Below are positions 33,693 to 43,576 of a DNA stretch of 64,000 nucleotides, piece after piece. The notes beneath the pieces were generated by a model, which saw nothing but the letters and a program-made list of their open reading frames with translations, was not told the origin of the DNA and did no database searches. This DNA comes from Solwaraspora sp. WMMD791 (GTDB lineage Bacteria; Actinomycetota; Actinomycetes; Mycobacteriales; Micromonosporaceae): the NCBI RefSeq assembly GCF_029581195.1, contig NZ_CP120737.1, positions 2,829,001 to 2,893,000 of the forward strand, given 5' to 3'. A program made the position numbers and the translations under genes. The first letter of the stretch is position 1. Each line of letters opens with the position of its first letter.

Positions 33693-34148
33693 TCACCAGG
33701 CGCGGCGGGACTTCTCCGGGAGCAGGTCGATGGCCGCCATGGCGGTGACGGCACCGTCGACGGTGGTGATCCAGACGCGGGTCTGCGGGCTGTAGTCGCT
33801 GATCAGCTCCCGGCACACGCCGCACGGGGCGATGATCCGGAACCGCCCGGCGGGTTTGATCTGGACGGAGACGACGCTGTCGACGGTGAGCGGCGCGTCC
33901 GGTGCCAGCGCGCCACGGGCCGCCCCGAGGGCGACCCCCTCGGCGCAGATGGAGCTGCGCCGGCACGACCCTTCCAGGTGGACGCCGGTGTGGATGGCAC
34001 CGTCGGGGGTGCGCAGCGCGGTGGCGACCTCGTGCCGGCCGGCGACCCAGACCTTCGACAGCAGTCGCTGGGCGACGTCGAGCAGTTCGACGTCGCCAGG
34101 GGCCATGTCGGCCGGCGGCGGCACCGGCGTGACGTCGGTGGCGATCAT
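33693..34148 (-). CDS. Cytidine-deaminase-like zinc enzyme
   Basis: A 151-residue CDA-fold protein. Zinc ligands and the catalytic Glu are in [10 protein letters not shown] and [12 protein letters not shown], the three-cysteine arrangement of small tetrameric cytidine and blasticidin-S deaminases. The N-terminal half differs from standard cytidine deaminases (it starts with an acidic, Pro-rich stretch), so its substrate may be another amino- or imino-heterocycle. The ATG overlaps the amidohydrolase stop by 4 bases. A 98-base gap follows before the creatininase gene. Confidence 0.82.
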   Translation of the reverse strand: MIATDVTPVPPPADMAPGDVELLDVAQRLLSKVWVAGRHEVATALRTPDGAIHTGVHLEGSCRRSSICAEGVALGAARGALAPDAPLTVDSVVSVQIKPAGRFRIIAPCGVCRELISDYSPQTRVWITTVDGAVTAMAAIDLLPEKSRRAW

Positions 34149-34909
34149 GTGGAGATCCCGAGCAGTTTCGCCATGTTGCCGCCCTCGACCAGGGCCCGGT
34201 CGGCCGCGCTCGGGATCGCCTTGGCGATCTTCATGCGTTCCAGGTCGAAGTCGGAGCCGGGCCACTCGCTGCCGAGCAGGATCTGCGTCGGGCCGAGCCG
34301 GGCATAGGCCCGCCGGACGTCGCTGATCAGCGTCGCCGAGGTCTCCAGGTAGATGTGCGGGTTGCGTTCGGCGACGATGATCGCCTCCGGGACGTTCCAC
34401 ACCGCGCCCATGTGGGCGATGATCGTCGGCACCTGCGGGTGGCCCTTGGCGATCTCCTCGATCGCCAGGGGGGCGCAGAACGCGTCGTCGAGCGCGTTGA
34501 TCAGCACCATCAGACCGTGTTCGGCGCAGGCGGCGAAGACCGGGTCGAGCAGACCGTGGTCGGCGACGTGGTAGCCGTGCATGCTCGGATGCAGTTTGAG
34601 GCCCTTGAGGCCGGCGTCGGCGATCCGGGCGATCTCGTCGAGTGCGTCGTCGTCGGCCGGGCGGACCTGCCCGAACCCGAACAGCCGGTCGGGATGTGCC
34701 TTGGTCAGGCCGATGATGAAGTCGTTCTCGATCCGCTGGGCCAGCGAGCAGACCATCGCCATGTCCACCCCGGCGGCGTCCATCCGGTCCAGGATGCGTC
34801 GCGGGTCGAACGGTGTGTACGGCGGCGGTGCCTGGCCGGGACGGGCACCGGTGAGGTAGTCGGACCTGCCCCGGACGTCCTGGGTGGTGTTGTACGCGTC
34901 GATGATCAT
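34145..34909 (-). CDS. Amidohydrolase-2-family protein lacking the N-terminal HxH
   Basis: A 254-residue TIM-barrel protein. [14 protein letters not shown] near residue 105, [15 protein letters not shown] near 165 and [11 protein letters not shown] near 225 match the amidohydrolase-2 (decarboxylase/lactonase-like) family. The first strand, however, reads [12 protein letters not shown], without the usual HxH metal pair, and the final motif has Glu-Trp-Pro where SDxP is common. It may use a single metal held by the remaining His and Asp/Glu residues, or may not be hydrolytic. ATG preceded by GGAGG; 4-base overlap with the ATPase gene upstream. Confidence 0.78.
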   Translation of the reverse strand: MIIDAYNTTQDVRGRSDYLTGARPGQAPPPYTPFDPRRILDRMDAAGVDMAMVCSLAQRIENDFIIGLTKAHPDRLFGFGQVRPADDDALDEIARIADAGLKGLKLHPSMHGYHVADHGLLDPVFAACAEHGLMVLINALDDAFCAPLAIEEIAKGHPQVPTIIAHMGAVWNVPEAIIVAERNPHIYLETSATLISDVRRAYARLGPTQILLGSEWPGSDFDLERMKIAKAIPSAADRALVEGGNMAKLLGIST

Positions 34910-35913
34910 CGTGGTGCGCCTCCGGTGGTGACGGTCGATGGTGCCGGGATGTCGGCCGGCACCAGGGGCAGGTGGCAGCGGACCGTGCGGTCCGCGGCGA
35001 TGGGCCGCAACGCGGGGGGTTCGCTGCGGCAGCGGTCGACGGCGTACCGGCATCTGGTGTGGAACAGGCAGCCGGCCGGCGGGTGCGCCGGATCGGGCAG
35101 CTCGCCGGCGAGCACGATCCGCTCCCGGCCGCCGGCGCGGTCCAGCGTCGGTACGGCCGACAGCAGCGCCTCGCTGTACGGGTGCGCCGGGCCGGCGAAG
35201 AACGCGTCACGGTCGGCGATCTCGATGATCTGGCCGAGGTACATCACGGCGATCCGGTCGGCGATGTGCCGTACCACGCCCAGGTCGTGCGAGATGAACA
35301 GCATGGTCAGACCGCGCTGCCGGGTGAGATCGGCGAGTAGGTTGACCACCTGGGCCTGGATGGAGACGTCGAGGGCGGAGACCGGCTCGTCGGCGACGAT
35401 GAACCGGGGGGACGGCGCGAGTGCCCGGGCGATGCCGATCCGTTGCCGCTGCCCGCCGGAGAACTCGTGGGGCCGGCGCCGGCCGGCGTCGCGGCCCAGC
35501 CCGACGAGGTCGAGCAGGTCGTCGACGGTACGGCGGGCCTGCGCCCGGCTCATGCCCCGGCCGCGCAGCAGCGGCTCGGCGACGCTGTCGGCGATCCGTC
35601 GCCGGGGGTTGAGCGAGCTGAACGGGTCCTGGAACACCATCTGCAGGTCGGCGCGGGTCTGCCGGAACACGGTCCCCCGCAGACCGGTGATCTCCTTGCC
35701 GAGCAGTCGGATGCTGCCGGCGGTGGGTTCGGTGATCCGCAGGATGGCCCGGCCGAGGGTGGACTTGCCGCAGCCGGACTCACCGACCAGGCCGAGGGTC
35801 TCCCCCGACCGGATCTCCAGGTCGACGTCACGCACGGCGCGGACCGGGTCGCCGCCGCGCCCGGGGTACTCCACCCGAAGGCCGGTCAGCTGGATCAGCG
35901 GTACACCGGTCAC
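34906..35913 (-). CDS. Oligopeptide-type ABC transporter ATP-binding protein (OppF/DppF-like)
   Basis: A 335-residue ATPase with Walker [10 protein letters not shown], signature [15 protein letters not shown], Walker [15 protein letters not shown] and switch His in FISHDLGVV. The C-terminal Cys-containing [14 protein letters not shown] is the oligo/dipeptide-family extension that binds an Fe-S-like or zinc centre. It pairs with the preceding ATPase as a heterodimer. GTG start with GGAGGTCACCC; 4-base overlaps at both ends show tight coupling. Confidence 0.94.
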   Translation of the reverse strand: MTGVPLIQLTGLRVEYPGRGGDPVRAVRDVDLEIRSGETLGLVGESGCGKSTLGRAILRITEPTAGSIRLLGKEITGLRGTVFRQTRADLQMVFQDPFSSLNPRRRIADSVAEPLLRGRGMSRAQARRTVDDLLDLVGLGRDAGRRRPHEFSGGQRQRIGIARALAPSPRFIVADEPVSALDVSIQAQVVNLLADLTRQRGLTMLFISHDLGVVRHIADRIAVMYLGQIIEIADRDAFFAGPAHPYSEALLSAVPTLDRAGGRERIVLAGELPDPAHPPAGCLFHTRCRYAVDRCRSEPPALRPIAADRTVRCHLPLVPADIPAPSTVTTGGAPR

Positions 35914-36953
35914 GGGTGACCTCCGACTCGTGCGGGGGTACGGGCGGCGTGGCGGGCCGCCGCGTCGAGCAGGCAGGCGTCGAGGTGGCCGGCGTCGCCG
36001 TACCGGCGGGTCAGCTCGGGTGGTGAGGTGTCGCAGCCATCGTGGTGAAACGCGCAGCGCGGGGCGAAGCCGCAGCCGGGCGGGCGGGTGACGCCGGTGA
36101 GCGGGCTGCCGGGGATGGCCGGCAACTGGTCGGCGACCGGCCCGTCGACCCGGGGCACCGAGTCCAGCAGACCCATCGTGTACGGGTGTTGCGGCTGGTA
36201 CAGCACCTGGTCGCGGGTGCCCTGCTCGACGATACGGCCGCCGTACATGACGGCGACCCGGTCGGCCACCTCGGCGACCACCCCGAGGTCGTGGGTGATC
36301 AGCACGATCGAGGTGCCGTGCTCGGCCTGCAGCCGTTTGAGGGTGGCCAGCACCTGCGCCTGGATGGTCACGTCCAGGGCGGTGGTCGGCTCGTCGGCGA
36401 TGAGCACGGTCGGGTCGTTGGCCAGCCCGATGGCGATCATCACGCGTTGCCGCATCCCGCCGGAGAGCTGGTGCGGGTAGGCGCGGGCGTTGCGGGCCGG
36501 GTTGGCGATGCCGACGTCGGCGAGCAGCTCCTCGGCCCGCCGCCAGGCCTGCGCCCGACTGACCCGCTGGTGGGTGCGGATCATCTCGGCGACCTGGGCA
36601 CCGGCGCGTTGCAGCGGGTTGAGCGCGGCGAGGGCGTCCTGGAACACCACCGAGACGTCCCGGCCCCGGACCTGACGCAGGGTGGCCTCGCTGGCAGTGG
36701 CGAGGTTGCACCCGTTGAAGTCGACCTCGCCGCTGATGTGGGTGCCCGGTGCCCGGTTGAGCCCCACCAGGCTCATCGCCAGGGCGGACTTGCCGGAACC
36801 GGACTCGCCGACCAGGGCGAGGATCTCCCCGGCGTACAGGTCGAGGTCGACGCCGGCGACGGCGGGCAGCCGTCCGGCGGGCACGTCGAACTCGACCCGT
36901 AGCCCGCGTACGGACAGCACGGGCGGTGCCGGGGCCGCCGGGGCGGAGGTCAC
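35910..36953 (-). CDS. Oligopeptide-type ABC transporter ATP-binding protein (OppD/DppD-like)
   Basis: A 347-residue ATPase: Walker [10 protein letters not shown], in which the final Ser/Thr is shifted by one residue relative to GKST, signature [15 protein letters not shown], Walker [15 protein letters not shown] and the switch ITHDLGVV. The C-terminal [15 protein letters not shown] is the family's Cys-rich extension. The Ala after GKS (GKSALAM) is common in DppD proteins, so activity is expected. GTG start overlapping the alpha/beta hydrolase stop by 4 bases. Confidence 0.93.
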   Translation of the reverse strand: MTSAPAAPAPPVLSVRGLRVEFDVPAGRLPAVAGVDLDLYAGEILALVGESGSGKSALAMSLVGLNRAPGTHISGEVDFNGCNLATASEATLRQVRGRDVSVVFQDALAALNPLQRAGAQVAEMIRTHQRVSRAQAWRRAEELLADVGIANPARNARAYPHQLSGGMRQRVMIAIGLANDPTVLIADEPTTALDVTIQAQVLATLKRLQAEHGTSIVLITHDLGVVAEVADRVAVMYGGRIVEQGTRDQVLYQPQHPYTMGLLDSVPRVDGPVADQLPAIPGSPLTGVTRPPGCGFAPRCAFHHDGCDTSPPELTRRYGDAGHLDACLLDAAARHAARTPARVGGHP

Positions 36954-37642
36954 CGGGGCGCTCCGGCGAGGCTGGCGGCGGCCCGCTCCACCAGGTCGGC
37001 CACGTCGCGGGGCCACACCCGGGGGGTGAAGTGGCTGCCGGTGATCTCGGCGACGGTGGCGCCGGCGCGGGCCGCCATGTCCCGTTGGGTGTCCGGCCGC
37101 AGCGTCTTGTCCTGGGCGGCGACCAGGTACCAGGCAGGCAGATGGCGCCAGGCGGGGACCCCGGTGGGCTCGGCGAAGATGGCGTCGGCGCTGGGTCGCG
37201 AGTCGGCGTCGAAGCTGGCCCGTTCGTCCTCGGGCACGTCCCAGCCGATCTCGGCCCAGTACTCGGGGCTGTGGTCGGAGAACCATTCGCCGTCGGGCCC
37301 ACGCCGCATGTGCCGGCTGACCTCGGCCGGCGGATACCGGCCGATGATGTCCTGGATCGACTCGCCCTCGTCGGGGGCGAACGCGCAGACGTAGACGAGC
37401 CCGGCGACCCGCTCGTCCCGGCCGACGTTGGTGATCACCGCGCCGCCGTAGGAGTGGCCGACCAGCAGCACCGGCCCGGTGGTGGCGTCGAGAAGGGCGG
37501 CGGTGTTGGCCACGTCCTCCCGCAGCGAGTTCATCGGATTGGTGACCAGTTGCACCCGGTGGCCGGCGGCGCGCAGCAGCGGTGCGACGCCGGACCAGGT
37601 GCTCGGAGTGCCGCCGGCACCGTGCACCAGCACGATATCCAT
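36950..37642 (-). CDS. Alpha/beta hydrolase fold protein
   Basis: A 230-residue esterase-like protein. The oxyanion segment VLVHGAGG opens the sequence; the nucleophile elbow is GHSYGG (Ser near 65); the acid and His are proposed in AAQDKTLRPD and GSHFTPRVWP. It resembles salicylate-esterase/hydroxynitrile-lyase-type small hydrolases. Cytoplasmic, no signal. It sits between the ABC permease and ATPase genes, implying that it processes the imported compound, such as an ester or amide. Confidence 0.88.
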   Translation of the reverse strand: MDIVLVHGAGGTPSTWSGVAPLLRAAGHRVQLVTNPMNSLREDVANTAALLDATTGPVLLVGHSYGGAVITNVGRDERVAGLVYVCAFAPDEGESIQDIIGRYPPAEVSRHMRRGPDGEWFSDHSPEYWAEIGWDVPEDERASFDADSRPSADAIFAEPTGVPAWRHLPAWYLVAAQDKTLRPDTQRDMAARAGATVAEITGSHFTPRVWPRDVADLVERAAASLAGAPR

Positions 37643-37649
37643 GGTGGAC

Positions 37650-38702
37650 TCATCCTTTCCGCAGGCGGGGATCGAGGACCAGGTAGAACAGGTCGACCGC
37701 GGCGTTGACCAGCACGAAGAGCAGCGCGATCGCCAACGCGGCCCCTTGGACGACCGGGTAGTCGCGTTGCAGCACCGAGCTGACCAGCAGGTTGCCGACG
37801 CCGGGATAGGAGAAGACGGTCTCGGTGATCACCGAGCCGCCGAGCAGCGAGCCGAACTGCAGGCCGAGCACGGTGACGATGGGCAGCCCGGCGTTGCGCA
37901 GCACGTGCCGGCGCAGGATGGTCCGCTCCCGCAGGCCCTTCATCCGGGCGGTCCGGACGAAGTCGTCGCTGAGCACCTCCAGTACCGAGGCCCGCACGAT
38001 CCGGGTGATGAACCCGGCCATCGCCAGCGCCAGGGTGGTGGCCGGCAGGATCAGGTACTGCAGCCAGGGCCAGACCAGCTCCGGCCGGTCCTGCAGGATC
38101 GCGTCGAGCAGCACGAAGTTGGTGGTGGGCCGGTAGTCGAGCTGGCTGGGCAGCCGACCGATGACCGGCAGCCAGCGCAGCCACACCCCGAAGATCACGA
38201 TGCTGAGTACGCCGAGGGCGAACCACGGCAGCGAGAAGCTGACGGTGGCGATGGACCTGGTGGTGGTGTCCACCCAGGTGTCCTTGCGCAACGCGGCGAT
38301 CACCCCGGTGACCACGCCGAGCGCCACGGCGATCAGCATCGCGGCGACGGTCAACTCGATGGTCGCCGGCAGCGCCCCGCCGAGCAGGGCCAGTACGTCG
38401 TTGCCGCCGTAGAACGACCGGCCGAGGTCCAGCCGGGCCAGGTCACCGAGGTAGGTGAGGTACTGCTCCCAGACCGGCCGGTCCAGGCCGAGTGCCTCGT
38501 TGATCCGGGCCTCGTTGGCGGAGATCTGCTCGGCGCTCAGCCCCTGGGTGCCGCTGGCCGCGAGAGTCGACGACGGCGAGCCGGGCAGCCGGCGGATGGC
38601 CAGGAACACCAGGGAGGCGAGGACGAACAGCACCAGCGGCACGCTGGCCAGCCGGCGTACCGTCAGCATCGGCAGTGACCTGCCGCGCAGCAGCCGGATC
38701 AT
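37650..38702 (-). CDS. Oligopeptide-type ABC transporter permease (OppB/DppB-like)
   Basis: A 350-residue membrane protein. An N-terminal anchor (VPLVLFVLASLVFLAIRRLPG) is followed by a periplasmic loop and five more segments; the cytoplasmic docking motif is FVRTARMKGLRERTILRRHVLRNAGLP, typical of DppB. GSVITETVFSYPGVG is conserved in the last third. Heterodimer with the following DppC-like permease, whose start codon is overlapped by its own. Part of the importer with the receptor at 39599. Confidence 0.93.
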   Translation of the reverse strand: MIRLLRGRSLPMLTVRRLASVPLVLFVLASLVFLAIRRLPGSPSSTLAASGTQGLSAEQISANEARINEALGLDRPVWEQYLTYLGDLARLDLGRSFYGGNDVLALLGGALPATIELTVAAMLIAVALGVVTGVIAALRKDTWVDTTTRSIATVSFSLPWFALGVLSIVIFGVWLRWLPVIGRLPSQLDYRPTTNFVLLDAILQDRPELVWPWLQYLILPATTLALAMAGFITRIVRASVLEVLSDDFVRTARMKGLRERTILRRHVLRNAGLPIVTVLGLQFGSLLGGSVITETVFSYPGVGNLLVSSVLQRDYPVVQGAALAIALLFVLVNAAVDLFYLVLDPRLRKG

Positions 38703-39568
38703 CGGCGGCTCCTCGGGTCCAGCGCGTCACGCAGGTCGTCGCCGACGAAGTTGCCGGCGACCACGAAGATCAGCGTCAGCGCGGCGGGCAGCACCACCAG
38801 CCGGGGCGCCGAGTAGATGAACTCCTGCCCGGCCTGCACCATGTAGCCCCAGTCCGGGGTGGGCGGCTGGATGCCCAACCCCAGGTAGGACAGGCCGGCG
38901 GCGAACCCGGCGGCGACCGAGAGGGTCATCACCACCTGGGCGAGCATCGGGCCGGCGATGTTCGGCAGGATCTCCTGCACGATGATCCGGGGCGACCGGG
39001 TGCCGCCGAGGCGGGCGGCGAGCACGTAGTCCCGGGCTGCCTCGCGGGCGGTCAGCGCCCGGGCCAGCCGGGCCAGGCCGGGCGACAGGGCGATCCCGAC
39101 GCCGGTCACCAGGCTGGTCACGCCGGGGCCGCTGGCCGCGACAACCAGGATGATCAGCAGCATCGAGGGGAAGGCGAGCCCGATGTCGGTCAGCCGCATC
39201 AACAGTTGCTCGCCCCAACCGCCGAGGTAGCCGGCGAGCATCCCGACGGTGACGCCGATCGCCGCGGCGAGGCCGGTGGCGAGGAACGCGACCAGGAGCA
39301 GGGGTCGGGCGCCGTACACCAGCCGGGCGAGGAAGTCGCGGCCGAGGTCGTCGGTGCCGAGCGGATGCCCGGCCGCGCCGATCCCGGCCAGCGTCACGTT
39401 GGTCTGGCGTTCCGGGTCGGCGCCGACGAGCAGCGGGCCGACCAGGGCGATCAGGATGAACCCGATCAGGACCAGCCAGGAGACGGCGGCCAGCCAGGAC
39501 CGGGCGATGGAGCGCCGGGCGTAGCCGGCTCTCCATCGCCCGACCGGCCGCGCCCCTGCGACCGTCAC
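38699..39568 (-). CDS. Oligopeptide-type ABC transporter permease (OppC/DppC-like)
   Basis: A 289-residue membrane protein with about six segments. HPLGTDDLGRDFLARLVYGAR is the DppC signature after the first segment, and YVLAARLGGTRSPRIIVQEILPNIAGP the ATPase-docking loop. GLSYLGLGIQPPTPDWGYM completes the family pattern. It follows the receptor gene by 30 bases; its stop overlaps the DppB-like start by 4 bases. Confidence 0.94.
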   Translation of the reverse strand: MTVAGARPVGRWRAGYARRSIARSWLAAVSWLVLIGFILIALVGPLLVGADPERQTNVTLAGIGAAGHPLGTDDLGRDFLARLVYGARPLLLVAFLATGLAAAIGVTVGMLAGYLGGWGEQLLMRLTDIGLAFPSMLLIILVVAASGPGVTSLVTGVGIALSPGLARLARALTAREAARDYVLAARLGGTRSPRIIVQEILPNIAGPMLAQVVMTLSVAAGFAAGLSYLGLGIQPPTPDWGYMVQAGQEFIYSAPRLVVLPAALTLIFVVAGNFVGDDLRDALDPRSRR

Positions 39569-39598
39569 TGGTCCCCCGGACGGGCTGAGGGGGTGGCC

Positions 39599-41245
39599 TC
39601 ACACACTGGCGTTCTCCATGAAACAGCGGTGGTTGCCCAACGCGTCGACGTTGGCGCCTTCGACGTTGGCACCGGTGACCACCGGGTTGGCCGAGTAGCA
39701 GAGCATCGACAGCACCATGTACTGCTCGGCGAAGCGCCGCTGGATGTCGCTGTACGCGGCGGTGCGTTCGGCGCCGTTGGGCAGGTTCTTCGCCGCGGCC
39801 AGGTCGGTGGCGAACGCTTCCGCGCCGGGCAGCGTGTTCAGTCCGGAGGTGAAGTCGCCGTAGACACCGGACGGCAGGGCCATCGCGCCGATCATGTTGT
39901 CCGGATCCGGGATGTAGGAGTTGCGTTCCCAGATCATCAGCTCGTGGAACGGGTCGTCCGGGTCGAGCAGCCGGCTGAAGTAGGTGGCCGGGTCGACCGA
40001 GTCGGTGACCACGGTCAGCCCGATGTCGGTGAGGTTCTGGGCGACGATCTGGGCGGCACGCGGGTGCCACGAGTCGCTGGCGGCCATCAAGGCGACCTGC
40101 CGGCCGGTGGCACCGGCGGCTTCGATGAGCCGGCGGGCCTCGTCGGGGTCGAACCGGCTCAGGTCGGCCAGGCTGGGGTCGTAGCCCTGCTGCGACGGTG
40201 GGATGGCGAAACCGTCGGGCAGCGCGGCGATGCCGAAGAACGCCTGGGCGATGATCGCTTCCCGGTCGATCGCCAGGTTGATCGCCTGGCGCACCTCCAG
40301 CTCCGGGATCCGCCGTGCGTCGATCATCATCATCGCGTCGAAGCTGTACGGCGTCTCGTGGAAGGTCACCGCGTCGTCGGCCTTGAGCTGCTCGACGGCC
40401 GAGTACGGAGTGAACTGGGTGGCCGACAGGTCACCGCTGAGCAGCGAGCTGACGATCGTCGACGGGTCCTGCACCTGCTGCATGACCAGCCGGTCGATCT
40501 TGGGGCGGCCGCTGCGGTAGTCGTCGAACGCGGTCAGCACCACCTGCTGACCGGCAGTGGCGGAGGAGAACTTGAACGGCCCGGTGCCGACCAGGTTCTT
40601 GCCGATGTCGGCGCCGTACTCGTCGAGGGCGGCGGAGGAGATGATCCGGCCGCCGATGTCGGACAGCCGGTTGAGCACCGTGGCGTCGGGGCTGGCGAGC
40701 ACCATGACGACGGTGTAGTCGTCCGGGGCGTCGAGCGACGCGACGTTGGCTCCGAGGCTGCGCAGCGGCCGCGACGACCCCTCGGGCAGGGTCGGGTCGT
40801 CCTCGTTGAACTGCCGGCCGAGGCTGGCCAGCACGTCGGCGGAGGTGAAGGTGGTGCCGTCGTGGAAGGTGACGCCCTCGCGCAGCTTGAACGTGTAGGT
40901 AAGCCCGTCGTCGGAGATCTCCCAGCTCTCGGCGAGATCGGCCTGCGGCTCGTTGGTCTCGAACGAGATGAAGGTCAGCCCACGGCAGATGCAGTCGACG
41001 GCCATCCAGTCACCGAGCGAGGTGTAGAACGCGGGATCGAAGACGGCGCTGGTGGCGTCGATCCCGAGGGTCAGGGTGCCGCCGGTGGTGCCGCTGTCGT
41101 CGCCGTCGTCGTTGCCGTCGGACGCGACGCCACAGGCGGCGAGCAGGCTGCTGGCGCCGAAACCGAGGCCGAGCAGGCCGGCGCCGCGCAGCATCGCGCG
41201 ACGAGATATCAGGTTCTGCGGGAGATTGCGGGAATCGTCCGACAT
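39599..41245 (-). CDS. Oligopeptide-type ABC transporter substrate-binding lipoprotein (Tat-exported)
   Basis: A 548-residue SBP_bac_5-type receptor. The N-terminus has a twin-arginine signal (SRRAMLRG) and lipobox LLAAC, so it is exported folded and lipid-anchored. Body motifs include WEISDDGLTYTFKLREGVTFHDGTTFTSADV and YDPSLADLSRFDPDEARRLI, both diagnostic of the family. First gene of the long operon; AGGAG precedes the ATG, and the promoter region contains a TTGGATCCAA palindrome. These receptors bind peptides, nickel or small amphipathic solutes; here probably the regulon's amide-type substrate. Confidence 0.94.
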   Translation of the reverse strand: MSDDSRNLPQNLISRRAMLRGAGLLGLGFGASSLLAACGVASDGNDDGDDSGTTGGTLTLGIDATSAVFDPAFYTSLGDWMAVDCICRGLTFISFETNEPQADLAESWEISDDGLTYTFKLREGVTFHDGTTFTSADVLASLGRQFNEDDPTLPEGSSRPLRSLGANVASLDAPDDYTVVMVLASPDATVLNRLSDIGGRIISSAALDEYGADIGKNLVGTGPFKFSSATAGQQVVLTAFDDYRSGRPKIDRLVMQQVQDPSTIVSSLLSGDLSATQFTPYSAVEQLKADDAVTFHETPYSFDAMMMIDARRIPELEVRQAINLAIDREAIIAQAFFGIAALPDGFAIPPSQQGYDPSLADLSRFDPDEARRLIEAAGATGRQVALMAASDSWHPRAAQIVAQNLTDIGLTVVTDSVDPATYFSRLLDPDDPFHELMIWERNSYIPDPDNMIGAMALPSGVYGDFTSGLNTLPGAEAFATDLAAAKNLPNGAERTAAYSDIQRRFAEQYMVLSMLCYSANPVVTGANVEGANVDALGNHRCFMENASV

Positions 41246-41278
41246 GGTGCGCTCCTCGGCAGGGTATGGGACGAAGAT

Positions 41279-41309
41279 GGATTAAATTTCATCAGGATTG
41301 GATCCAAAA
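41279..41309 (-). promoter_or_regulatory. Promoter of the long hydrolase/importer operon with GntR-type operator
   Basis: The palindrome TTGGATCCAA is at 41298-41307. On the minus strand TTGGAT (41307-41302) doubles as a -35 box with TAATCC (41284-41279) 17 bases on. Binding of a GntR protein here would block polymerase. The remaining bases 41310-41427 show no other feature. Confidence 0.6.
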
Positions 41310-41427
41310 CCATGATCTGCGGTACCCAATTCGGGCCCGTATCGCGATTGTGAACGTCTGATGTCAGTACGTTCGGGCCAATGTGGACAGGTCCCCGTGG
41401 CCGGCGCCTCGGCCGGCGTACCGGCCG

Positions 41428-43404
41428 TCAGTCGGCCGGCACCACGTCAGAGTCGGTCGCACAGCAGGCGTCCGCGGTGCCCCGCGCCGCCGCCGGATCC
41501 GGCACGTCCATCGCCGGATTGCGGTCGAAGAAGCCGTCCGGCTCCAGGATCATGTGGATGGCGTCCACCGGCATCACCGGCCACTGCTCCGGGCGGGGGA
41601 AGTGATGCGTGCCGAGCACCGGCCACAGCACCAGCTCGGTGCCGTCGATCGACCGGTCCTGACGCTGCCAGACCTGGACCCCGTCGGAGCCGGGCTCGGC
41701 GTGGTTCGGGTACTGGCCGCCGAGGAACTGCTCGCTCGGGTCGTACGGCGTGGCCCACAGATGCTGGTGGATGAAGGGCGCTCGGCGGGCCATCACCGAA
41801 TCGGGCCGGGCGAACGACCGGGTGGTGTTCGGCAGCAGCAGCCGGTAGGCGGTCGGTTCGCCGTACCGGTTGGTCCGGGTGGTGCTCTCCACCCGCCAGC
41901 GCCGGGCGGTCGCCGGGTCGGTGCGCCGCGCGGCCTGCGACTCGCGCAGCAGCGGGGTCCGCACGTTGCGCACCGCGTTGCCGTACGGGTCGAGCGCCGG
42001 ATCGGTCTCGCCCTCGGCGTGCTCCTCGACGAGGCGGTTGTGCGGGCCGTCCACCGCCATGTCCAGGCGCAGCCCGAAGTAGTGCTGGTGGGTGGGGGTC
42101 TGCACGTTCGGCGCGACGACCCGGCCGTAGCGCACCTCGTCGCCGTCGTGAATGCCGGAGGCGGAGAGCATCCCGGTGAGCTTGACCTCCAGCTCGATAC
42201 GGCCGTCCTGGTACAGCGACCAGTAGAAGCCGTAGTCGTAGTTGGCCACCGTCTGGAAGTTGGAGATCACCAGTCGCCGGGAGCGACGCACCTGGCTGAC
42301 CCCACGGCGCAGGTCGTTGTGCTTCCAGAGGATGCTGTGGTCCTCCTCGTGCATGCAGATCGCGTTCGGGATGGTCACCGGGTCGCCGTCGCCGCCGAGG
42401 TAGGCGGTGTCGAAGTAGTAGATGACGCCGAGGCAGTCGCAGCCCAGGGCCAGCGAGTTGGTCAGCGGTCCGGCACCGTACTCGCCCCAGTCGAAGAAGT
42501 TCTTGCGGTACTGGGTGGAGTTGGGGTCCAGGTACGGCACGTACATTTCGTTGCAGGCGGCCCGCTTGACCACCGGTCGCCCCTGGAACTCCAGGTCGTG
42601 CAGGACCAGGCCCTCCCGGTGGGTGAACCCGACCCGCAGCCGCCAGCCCTGCCAGGAGACCTGCCAGCCGTCGACGGTGAAGCTGGGCCCGTCGGGCTGC
42701 ACCACGTCCAGCGGCTTGAGGCCGGGTCGGGTCGGCCAGGCCGCCGCCTCCAGCGGGCCGGCCTCGTCGGAGATCGGGACCACCCCGTGGTCCTCGACCT
42801 CCAGCACCTCCATGGTGGCCATGTCGATGATCGGCACCACGCCCTGCACCGGGCGGACGTAGCCGTTGTCCCCCTCGTCGACCCGGTGCCAGACGGTGCC
42901 CCAGGTCAGCCGGCGGTCGGCGTAGCGCTTCGGCTCGAAGCCGCCCATCGACTCGGCGTCGACCATCACCAGGGAGACGTCGTGGATGCCCCGCTTGGCG
43001 AGCACCTCGCGGAACAGCGGGCTCTGCCGGCAGGCCTGGGCGGCGGCCCGGGCCTCCTCGGAGGTGATGCCCGGCCGGCGTGGATCGAGCGGACGCCAGT
43101 CGAGGCAGCGGTCGGCGGTGCCGTCCGCGCCTGCGGTCAGCGCGACGTCGATCTCCCAGGCGGTGCCGGCGGCGTGGTCCATGGCCACCAGGCCGATGCG
43201 GACCTCGCCGGCAGCGGCGGCACCGGCGACGACGGCACGAGCGTGGGCTTCGTCCAGCGTGGCGCCCCAGAAGCGGGTCCGCTCGCCGAGCCGACCGTCG
43301 GCCCGGGCGGCGGCCACGGCACGGGCGATCTCCGCCGGGCTCGGCGGGTCGAGCGGGTGGCTGCGGTGGGTCCGTGCGTCCGGGGTGGGGTGGCAGGCAC
43401 TCAC
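41428..43404 (-). CDS. Copper amine oxidase (topaquinone enzyme)
   Basis: A 658-residue enzyme that converts primary amines to aldehydes with release of ammonia and hydrogen peroxide. The topaquinone precursor is Tyr389 in TVANYDYGFYW; the catalytic base is Asp305 in FFDWGEYG. Copper ligands are His439 and His441 in THQHYFG and His601 in GTHHFPRPEQWP. All key residues are present. No signal peptide, so a cytoplasmic form like the Arthrobacter enzymes. GTG start with AGGAGCAACC. Divergent from the GntR gene; the operator palindromes between them suggest common control. It could supply aldehydes to the ALDH at 46999. Confidence 0.95.
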   Translation of the reverse strand: MSACHPTPDARTHRSHPLDPPSPAEIARAVAAARADGRLGERTRFWGATLDEAHARAVVAGAAAAGEVRIGLVAMDHAAGTAWEIDVALTAGADGTADRCLDWRPLDPRRPGITSEEARAAAQACRQSPLFREVLAKRGIHDVSLVMVDAESMGGFEPKRYADRRLTWGTVWHRVDEGDNGYVRPVQGVVPIIDMATMEVLEVEDHGVVPISDEAGPLEAAAWPTRPGLKPLDVVQPDGPSFTVDGWQVSWQGWRLRVGFTHREGLVLHDLEFQGRPVVKRAACNEMYVPYLDPNSTQYRKNFFDWGEYGAGPLTNSLALGCDCLGVIYYFDTAYLGGDGDPVTIPNAICMHEEDHSILWKHNDLRRGVSQVRRSRRLVISNFQTVANYDYGFYWSLYQDGRIELEVKLTGMLSASGIHDGDEVRYGRVVAPNVQTPTHQHYFGLRLDMAVDGPHNRLVEEHAEGETDPALDPYGNAVRNVRTPLLRESQAARRTDPATARRWRVESTTRTNRYGEPTAYRLLLPNTTRSFARPDSVMARRAPFIHQHLWATPYDPSEQFLGGQYPNHAEPGSDGVQVWQRQDRSIDGTELVLWPVLGTHHFPRPEQWPVMPVDAIHMILEPDGFFDRNPAMDVPDPAAARGTADACCATDSDVVPAD

Positions 43405-43524
43405 GGTTGCTCCTGTCGCCGTCGCGGGAGTCGTCCCGGTGCGGTCCGGCTCGCCTGGGGTCGGTCTGCGTCGGTGTCGGTGCGGCTGCGGCGGGCCGGT
43501 GCTTCCGGAAAACTCCCTGGCCAA

Positions 43525-43576
43525 GGTAGTCTCGGATACTACCGCAGGATGTTTGGATCCAAAACCGGGATCCAAA
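43525..43576. promoter_or_regulatory. GntR-type operators between copper amine oxidase and gntR genes
   Basis: TTTGGATCCAAA (43552-43563) is a perfect palindrome, with a second imperfect site CGGGATCCAAA at 43566-43576. On the minus strand TTTTGG and TAGTAT, 17 bases apart, fit a promoter for the oxidase. GGTAGT/ACTACC (43525-43543) form another small inverted repeat just downstream. The other 137 bases up to the gntR start show nothing clear. Confidence 0.6.

Noticed and set aside
34906-37302. Fusion of the two oligopeptide ATPases
   Set aside because: Each has its own GTG with overlap; the long frame is in a different frame over the OppD-like gene.
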